Origin: Plantago elongata
Taxonomy: Eukaryota; Streptophyta; Magnoliopsida; Lamiales; Plantaginaceae
Direction: 5' to 3'
Assembly: GCA_036897095.1 (NCBI GenBank)
Contig: JAYMSP010000115.1
Span: 1-64,000 of the forward strand
Length of the DNA stretch: 64,000 nt
In this document: piece after piece, positions 57,126-64,000 of the stretch
Position numbering within the stretch: position 1 is the stretch's first letter
Layout: each line of letters opens with the position of its first letter
The notes under the pieces: model-generated
The model's input: the letters and a program-made list of their open reading frames with translations, nothing else
Database searches by the model: none
Told to the model about the DNA's origin: nothing
Position numbers and translations under genes: made by a program

Positions 57126-60100
57126 TTAGCTAAATGTTTGTGTTAAGTTGGGAGTTCTCTGAAGGTTCACAAGTGAATAGTATGCCCCGTTCGGCCCTTT
57201 AGCCAACAACGAAGAATGCGAGCCCTTCTCCACAACTCTCCCTTTCTCCAGAACAGCAATAGTGTCACAGTTTTGTATTGTACTTAGCCTGTGTGCCACA
57301 ACAACACTAGTCCTTCCCACCATCACCCGTTCGAGTGCATCCTGCACGACTTTCTCAGACTGAGTGTCCAAGGCACTTGTAGCCTCGTCTAGCAACAAAA
57401 TTTCTGGGTTTTTCAAAATGGCACGAGCAATAGCGATTCTCTGCTTCTGTCCACCGGATAACTGCAATCCCCTGTCTCCACAGAAGGTGTCGTATCCATC
57501 TTTTAGCGAAGCGATGAAATCGTGAGCGTTTGCAGCCTTTGCTGCTTCAATGATTTCAACTTCACCAACATCATCCGATGCACCGTAAGATATGTTCTGC
57601 CTTATTGTACCAGCGAATAGAGTAGGTTCCTGGCTAACGAGCGCAATGTGCTTTCGCAATGCCCTCAAGTGATATGACTTGATATCTCTGCCATCAATTT
57701 TTATGACTCCACGAATTGGATCGTAAAATCTCTCAATTAGACCGACTATGGTCGATTTTCCTGATCCACTTTGGCCAACTAGCGCAGTTGATTTTCCAGC
57801 CTCAATGTCTATGGAGAAGTCTTTAAAGATAACTATATTAGGCCTGGCTGGATAGGAGAACTCGACATCACGTAGCTCAATGTGCCCCGTTAACTTTTCG
57901 GGCTTGTGGCCATCTGCATCTTCGGGTTCAATCAAAGAGTACCGATCCAGCACAGCGAAAACTGATCCAACAGCATTTGAGCCTTTGGCAAGGTCATTTG
58001 TCATTGTTCCAGCATCCGCTATAACTCGTCCTGTGCTCACCAAGATCATGAAAGTCTGGAAAAGTGCTTTCGCTCCGATAAAGCCTTCTGATATGAGTTT
58101 TCCGCCGTACCAAAAATCTAACGCCCATGTACATGTCATTAGACTTTGGGAGGTCCCTAGCCCAATACCTGCATACCAAGACTGGCGTATGCTTTCTTTT
58201 CTGGGCCCTTCTTGAGCTTTTTCTAGCATTTGGAGAATCCGTGCTTGTGAAGAGAAGGCTGTGACCGTTCGTAGATTGGAAACTGCTTCTGCTGCAAGTT
58301 TACTACTGTCAAGCTGAGACTTGATTGCTTTCTGCGACATGTTCTTGAGAAGGACTCGCTTCAAGTAGTAACAAATTATGATCAGGGGTTGTACTGCGAT
58401 CATGACCAATGCCAATTTCCATGCTATGGCAAGACCCATTGTGCAGGCTAAGGTCACTGCAGAGATGGTCTGAATCAGGAGTGCCATACGATCACCTACC
58501 AGGGACCGGACCTGAAAGGTTGCAAAATGTGTAACTAAGTATCCGTAAAGTTGGAGGCAAAAAGCTTGTTCGGTCTTATGAGGAAATGAGATGACATATT
58601 GTGCAAGAATTTGAAATAAAAAACATAGTGCAGAACTCATACCACATTGGCATCTTTGGCTAGTCGAGCACAAACTGCACCAGTAGAATTCTCATCCTGA
58701 TCGAACCACCCAATTTCAAATGTAAGCATCTTAGACAACATCCTTTCTCTGATTCTCTTAGTCAAATGCTCACCCATTGCAGCGAAATTATAATGCTGGA
58801 GAATATTGATCAAGAGGGAGAACACGGCCAGGCCAAGAAAACTCAGCGCATATATTTTAACCTGCTCCTTGATCACACGGTGATCCGGTAGGAAATACAC
58901 TGATATCATCGATCCCATTGCAAATGCGTACAGTGGCTGAATAGCACCAAACAATATCGCACCTATACACCCTAATATCGCCTCCTTCCATTCAGGTGAA
59001 TTCATAGCCAGCAATCTTCTAAAAGACGGGGCTCGAAACACTTGCTCATGCGGCACAGTCACATTATTGTCAAATCCTCTGGTTGGTGCACCAGAGTTGG
59101 CAGAACTTGATCTGCTTATCATAGAGAGCCTCCTACTACTCGTATTATGAATATCAATACTAGTTATTGCTGCTGGTCCAATGCTATGTTTTGAAAATTC
59201 TCTTGTATTCTCAGTTTGTTGGAGGCGAATCAGAGATGTATAGAGTCCTTCATCATTTTCGATTAGGTCATCATGCGAGCCAATTTCATTCACTTGGCCA
59301 TTCTGGACCACAGCAATAAGGTCAGCATTCCGAATTGTGGAAAGTCGGTGAGCTATGACAATGGTGGTACGGCCCATTGCAGCCTTGTCAAGAGCTTCTT
59401 GGACTACACGTTCAGATTCCGAGTCCAAAGCACTTGTGGCCTCATCGAGTAGAAGAATCTTAGGCGCTTTGATTACTGCTCTTGCTATAGCTATTCGCTG
59501 CTTTTGGCCTCCTGACATTTGCACTCCTCTCTCGCCAACCTGAACGCATAGTACAGATTTTCGCATTACATTTAGCTCATACATTTATCCATTTATGCAC
59601 AGTAGTGAAATTGGGAAAAGCAGTTTACTATAAGCTGATACAGTAAATAACAGTGAGAACAGATCTTTTAAGCTGGTACTTGGTAGATTAGATTCTCAAC
59701 TCTCAAGTGATTAATAAATTAACTACTCGATTAAAATTAATCTCTAGAAAATGCACACTTGAGATCAGCTAATGCAACAATCTGGTTTATTCATTCCAAC
59801 AGCAGAATGAAGTTGATCATTATCTAGGGAAGGTCATACCAATAATATAGCAACTCAAGTCAACAAAACTTTCATGTCAATGTCGATTTTGCTAATAAAC
59901 AACGCAATTATCTGACTTTACGCTATGTTCGCCCCGTCTCCAGGCCTACATCAAATTCTTAATTTGTAATCAGGTTGACTAGAAGTGCAATTTCATAATA
60001 ACAAAACATAAATTTAGAGGAAAAAGTCATCCATGTAGCATAAAGAATGAGAAGTCATTGTCAAATATCAAACATGACATATTCCAATGGATTATCATTT

Positions 60101-63100
60101 GTCATTATCAATGTGTTGTTACTTGTTAGCATAATAGTATCAACTTCCACAAGTACATGATATTCTCTTAAGCACTAAATAAAGAATCATTTAGCACCAA
60201 GTTAATCAATAATTGGACAGATTTATGCTTTATGTCATTTCTTACCAGCAGCTAAAGTTATCAGACCTGTCCATAAACTTGGAAAGAACTTGATTAGTGT
60301 TCTTAAAAAAGGCGAAGATGATGCGAACATATCATTTCTGCTAGTATAAGTGGGTAACACAAAGCATTATTGCATGTATAATCCGGTGCCTAATTCTGCT
60401 TTACTACTTTCCTAACAGTAGCTAGTGCAGTAGTTCATAGTGAAAGGTAACAGAAAATTCCAAAATCCAAACAGGGGAATCGCACTGACCTGTGTATCGT
60501 AACCTTGAGGCAACTGGCTGATGAAGTTGTGAGCATTAGACGCTTTCGCTGCCTCAACAACCTCTTCAAGCGAGGCATCTTCTTTTCCGAAAAGTATGTT
60601 CTCCTTGATAGTCGTAGCAAATAGAGCTGGCTCCTGGCTTACTAATCCCATTTGGGATCTAAGCCATTTCAGCTGCAACTTGTCAATAGCCAACCCATCC
60701 AGTAGAATTTCGCCACCTAGTGGATCGTAAAACCTTTGCAACAGGGCTATCACTGTGGACTTTCCTGATCCACTTCCTCCAACAAGTGCCACAGTTTTCC
60801 CAGCTGGGACTTTTAGATTAAAGTCTTCAAAAATTATGCTCTCGGGCCTTGATGGATATATGAACCGAATTTGCTTAAATTCTACCTGTCCAGTCACTTC
60901 TTGCAGAATCTGGCCTTCCATGTTATCCGAATCTATTTTTGGGACTCGGTTGATGACATCTCTTATTCTCTCCCCTGCCGCGCTAGCTTCTGAAAAGTAT
61001 TTCACGTTGGATAACCCTGATCCCAGTGATCTGTTCAGCCAAAATATGAAATGTAAAAGATAGTTAGCTGAACATATTCGAAAATCGTAATTCTACAATC
61101 AACAGTATTCAAGAATATATACTTACAGTCCACCAATGGCAATTGCAGCTCCAACTGCAAACACAGTACCACCTTCAGCACCATGATACATGACCAATCT
61201 ACTACCGTAATACGACATGAAAGCCCAAATCGCAAAGACTACACCATTACTCCCAACAGCCAATCCTTTAGCCAAACCTTGCCTCAGGCCTAATTTGACT
61301 GTCCCCTGCAAAGCAGCAGAGTAAGAGGCGAGCGTCTTACTTTCTCCAGCGAAAGAATATACCGTCCTAACTGAAGAAATCGCCTGCTCCACAATCACAC
61401 CCGCCTTGCTATACTCGTCCCTGATTTTTCTCGTAATGCCCATCAGAGCCCTTCCATACATCAAACCCGGTATCAGCAGAATAACTATGAACGGCAATCC
61501 CGCAACAGATAATCTCCATAGCAATATGAATGCTACTACATATGCACCAACAAATGTCGATAGGTTCATCACAAAAACCGGAACCTGCGAGTGAGACGTG
61601 GGTCAGCAAGTCCTAGTAAGCTCATTGAGGTATCGCAACTCAGAATTCAACAAACCTTTTCACTAATCGCATCTTGAATCACAAGACTATCACTGGAAAC
61701 ACTCTCAATAACTTCAGCAGTACTAGTCACGTGCAAATCGAAGTATCCAACATCTTGCCTCATTACAGCTTTCAAGTATCGCGTTCTCAATCTTGAAGCT
61801 TGTCTCTCTGCTGTTCTTGTCCAACAATATCCCTCTAAAGAAAACCAAACATAAGGTAGCAAGAAACCAAAATTAGCTCATTTCAACCAGATAAAATACA
61901 AACTCGTGAGAGACGTCTAACGTGTTAAACTATCAAAAAATGCACTATAACAGAAACATCTGTATTGTCTAGACATTCATTTTGACCTGTAACGTACAAT
62001 ACACGCATTATACAAGTGTTCGTAATTCGTACACGGAAACAAAACATTAAAATTCTTGTTAGGTAAGAATTAACTGGGGAAGATACCAACCGAGAAAACA
62101 AGCGAGCCATTGTACGCAAGCCATGTAACATAGAACCAGCGCATTCTGAAACAAAAACAAGAAGGCAAAAATGAGTTTTAAAGTTAGTTTCCACATATTC
62201 AGCTAGATTTCGCACATGCTTATAAATTAGCTTACATTGTTTCTCGCCATGTTATTATTTTCTCCATTCATATACATTTATGCACACAGAATACAACATA
62301 ATAAGAAATGAATACACTTTGCTTCGTCTATAATTCTATATCGATTCCCATTTCGAAATCCAAACTTTGTGATCCACCTTCTATCCAAACAAGCTGAAAA
62401 TGTCTACATTATGAATGTCGTATCAAAATATTAGTTTGACACTTTGGCACTTCACGCGTTTTAAGCAAATATATTTACTATAAAACGAAAAAAAAAAAAT
62501 GGTATGCTTGCAAATGCAGCTTGTTTAAAACAAATATGCACCGCCATTGATCATGTCATGTAAATTGACTAGGTACTGATTGGGATTCACGAGAAGACAA
62601 ACTAAAACATTTTTTTTGTCAATGGCAATAAATAAGAAAAAGAAAAGAAAATTGAAAATGATAACTTAGTAGTATGAATTAATATGAAGTGTCAAGAGAA
62701 ATTGATTTTACATTTAAGTTCGGTTTTCGGTTTTAAGATGGGAACGAATTACCTCGATAAACTAAGTGTATATTTGACAAAACGAACGGATATACACTAA
62801 GATATACTGATGTGATTGGCGCGTAAGTCAATTAGTAGACGAAAAGAAAGGAGAAAAGAGAACAGACCTTATTGATGGAGTGAGAGAAATCAGCAGCAGT
62901 AGAGCTCTGAGAGTTGCCAAAACTGTTCATGAGCTTGCTAGTGACTAAAAGCATAACAGGCATGGAAACCCCATCACCAAAAGAACCAAACAATCCAAGA
63001 CTCATCAACAACATATCCCAACCATCAGCATGCATGAAAATTGCCCCAAAAGAGAGACCAACATTATAGTTTCTTCTTCTCCCACTATTTTTCTTCTTCT

Positions 63101-63122
63101 TTGTCTGATGATGATCATCCAT
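57126..63122 (-). CDS. ABC transporter subfamily B, full-size (ABCB15-like), tandem copy 4
   Basis: Exons on the minus strand: 62868-63122, 62091-62145, 61656-61834, 61127-61584, 60490-61030, 58643-59539, 57126-58511; 3771 bases, 1256 residues, in phase, with the same boundaries as copies 1 and 2. NBD1 has GGSGSGKST and [12 protein letters not shown], but its signature reads MSGGQKQR where the other copies have [11 protein letters not shown]2 has [17 protein letters not shown] and [12 protein letters not shown]. The N-terminus is short and very basic ([18 protein letters not shown]). The second exon has CVQWLACFL against CGQWFACFL or similar in the others. It is the most diverged of the four by eye. 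Intron 5 (59540-60489) is about 950 bases and shows no gene. A plasma-membrane exporter is expected; the substrate is unknown. Confidence 0.93.
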
Positions 63123-63317
63123 ATTTTACTACTGATTCTGTGTGTTACCTGTAACCCCACAGAATGAAAGAGAAGATCTGAACTAGATTGCTAGTTAGAC
63201 TTCTTTCTGGTATGGTTTTTGTCGTTTTGACGAAATTCTTGGGAATGAGAATGATAGCCCAAGTTGTTGTTTTGATTTACTTGGAAACTCTGTTTCTCTG
63301 GGATGCACTGAATTTGC

Positions 63318-63327
63318 GTATTTATAG
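63318..63327 (-). promoter_or_regulatory. TATA box of ABCB copy 4
   Basis: The minus strand reads CTATAAATAC about 195 bases upstream of the ATG at 63122, a strong TATA match; the leader would be about 165 bases. Confidence 0.55.
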
Positions 63328-63329
63328 AG

Positions 63330-64000
63330 AGGGGAAAGAAGGAAAAAGGTGGGGAAGAAGTTGAATGATAGGGACTAATGTGTGGTAGGTTTTAATGAGT
63401 TTTGAGGTTTATTAATGAGTTGAGCTCTTGTCACATGACTCCCTATTTACCAACAACCGATATTTTTTTGAGTTGACGCTATCTCTTTCTAGAGGATGGT
63501 TAACTCGTACTCGTTCGAGTCGTGTATTATAAGGTAGGCTCTATTCTCTTTATATGAAAATTCATTAATTTCGGTTCAAATCATTTTAGTTTAAATGAGT
63601 TCAATTCAATTACGTTTAGTTCGGACGAAATGAATAAAGCCGTAGCATTGTTGCATGAGTCAAACCTTGTGAAGGCTCTACTCGCTTGATTGGCTTATAA
63701 TTAAGGCCAAACTCGGCTCATTAAATAAGGATTTGAGCATAAATTAAGAAGATTAACAAACTTTTGCTCGTTTTGTTAATAAGGAACAAACTCGAACTCA
63801 ATTACTGTTTAAGTTGAACTCGAGAAATTAGATTATCCAATTCCGCTGTCAACTCGTTGTACTCCGTTGAATTATCGTGATGCCTTTTCCTATTCAAGAG
63901 GTGTTATCATTCATTGTAGCTTATGTGTTCGATTGTGAGGCCAACTGATACAGCAAGAAGCAACCGTCGTAGACGTGCAGATGTGAAACGGTCATGTTGT
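63330..64000. other. Upstream flank of ABCB copy 4 with a 'ctcgagctc'-rich repeat fragment
   Basis: No gene is seen. At about 63480-63850 are words of the dispersed repeat family ('actcgttcgagtcg', 'ttgaactcgag'). The window ends inside the spacer. Confidence 0.35.

Noticed and set aside
1-64000. CRISPR arrays, bacterial operons, rRNA or intact tRNA genes
   Set aside because: None seen. The tandem repeats present are too few and lack regular spacers, and the tRNA-like blocks are SINE-like fragments without a full cloverleaf.

Overview
This window is nuclear DNA of a eudicot plant. Genes are split by GT-AG introns, TATA boxes sit 70-200 bases upstream of start codons, spacers are AT-rich, and MITEs and a Ty1/copia retrotransposon are present. 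The proteins look asterid-like, but that placement is my inference from general impression and no species can be named from the sequence alone.

Left part (1-19.6 kb). A ten-exon atypical E2F (DEL-type) cell-cycle repressor gene (1020-3085, +) is followed by a rearranged, duplication-rich zone. It holds a five-exon minus-strand gene of unknown family (5773-7313; 365 codons in phase) with two internal peptide-repeat arrays. Broken partial copies of this gene lie at 3.5-4.9 kb and 15.0-15.4 kb. A copia element (9124-14686, minus, TSD AGTTT) is inserted next to a patchwork. That patchwork joins a duplicated piece of the E2F promoter, the 3' flank and first exon of the unknown gene, and a broken copy of a cysteine-rich secreted-peptide gene whose better-preserved relative is at 17.2 kb. 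A B12D-type mitochondrial complex I subunit gene (17808-19481, minus) closes this part.

Middle (19.6-28 kb). An intronless gene for a PHD-finger/GNAT acetyltransferase of the IDM1 kind (21487-23631, +) is followed by a five-exon gene for a plastid DUF760 protein (25260-27774, +).

Right part (28-64 kb). Four full-length ABC transporters of subfamily B (P-glycoprotein/MDR type, ABCB15-like) lie in tandem on the minus strand: 28254-35384, 39862-44355, 46061-53452 and 57126-63122. All four share exon boundaries and phases, give in-phase products of 1248, 1258, 1261 and 1256 residues, and keep both nucleotide-binding domains. The third has cleanly lost the intron between exons 6 and 7. Its first intron carries a captured 5' fragment of a GPI ethanolamine phosphate transferase gene (GPI7/PIG-G type) flanked by inverted-repeat arms. 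Between the third and fourth transporters, on the opposite strand, lies TAM41 (mitochondrial phosphatidate cytidylyltransferase). The transporters were evidently made by local duplication and probably export related lipophilic compounds or hormones at the plasma membrane; their substrates cannot be read from sequence.

Exon coordinates were derived by eye from splice signals, reading phase and comparison between paralogues; no search or alignment program was run.
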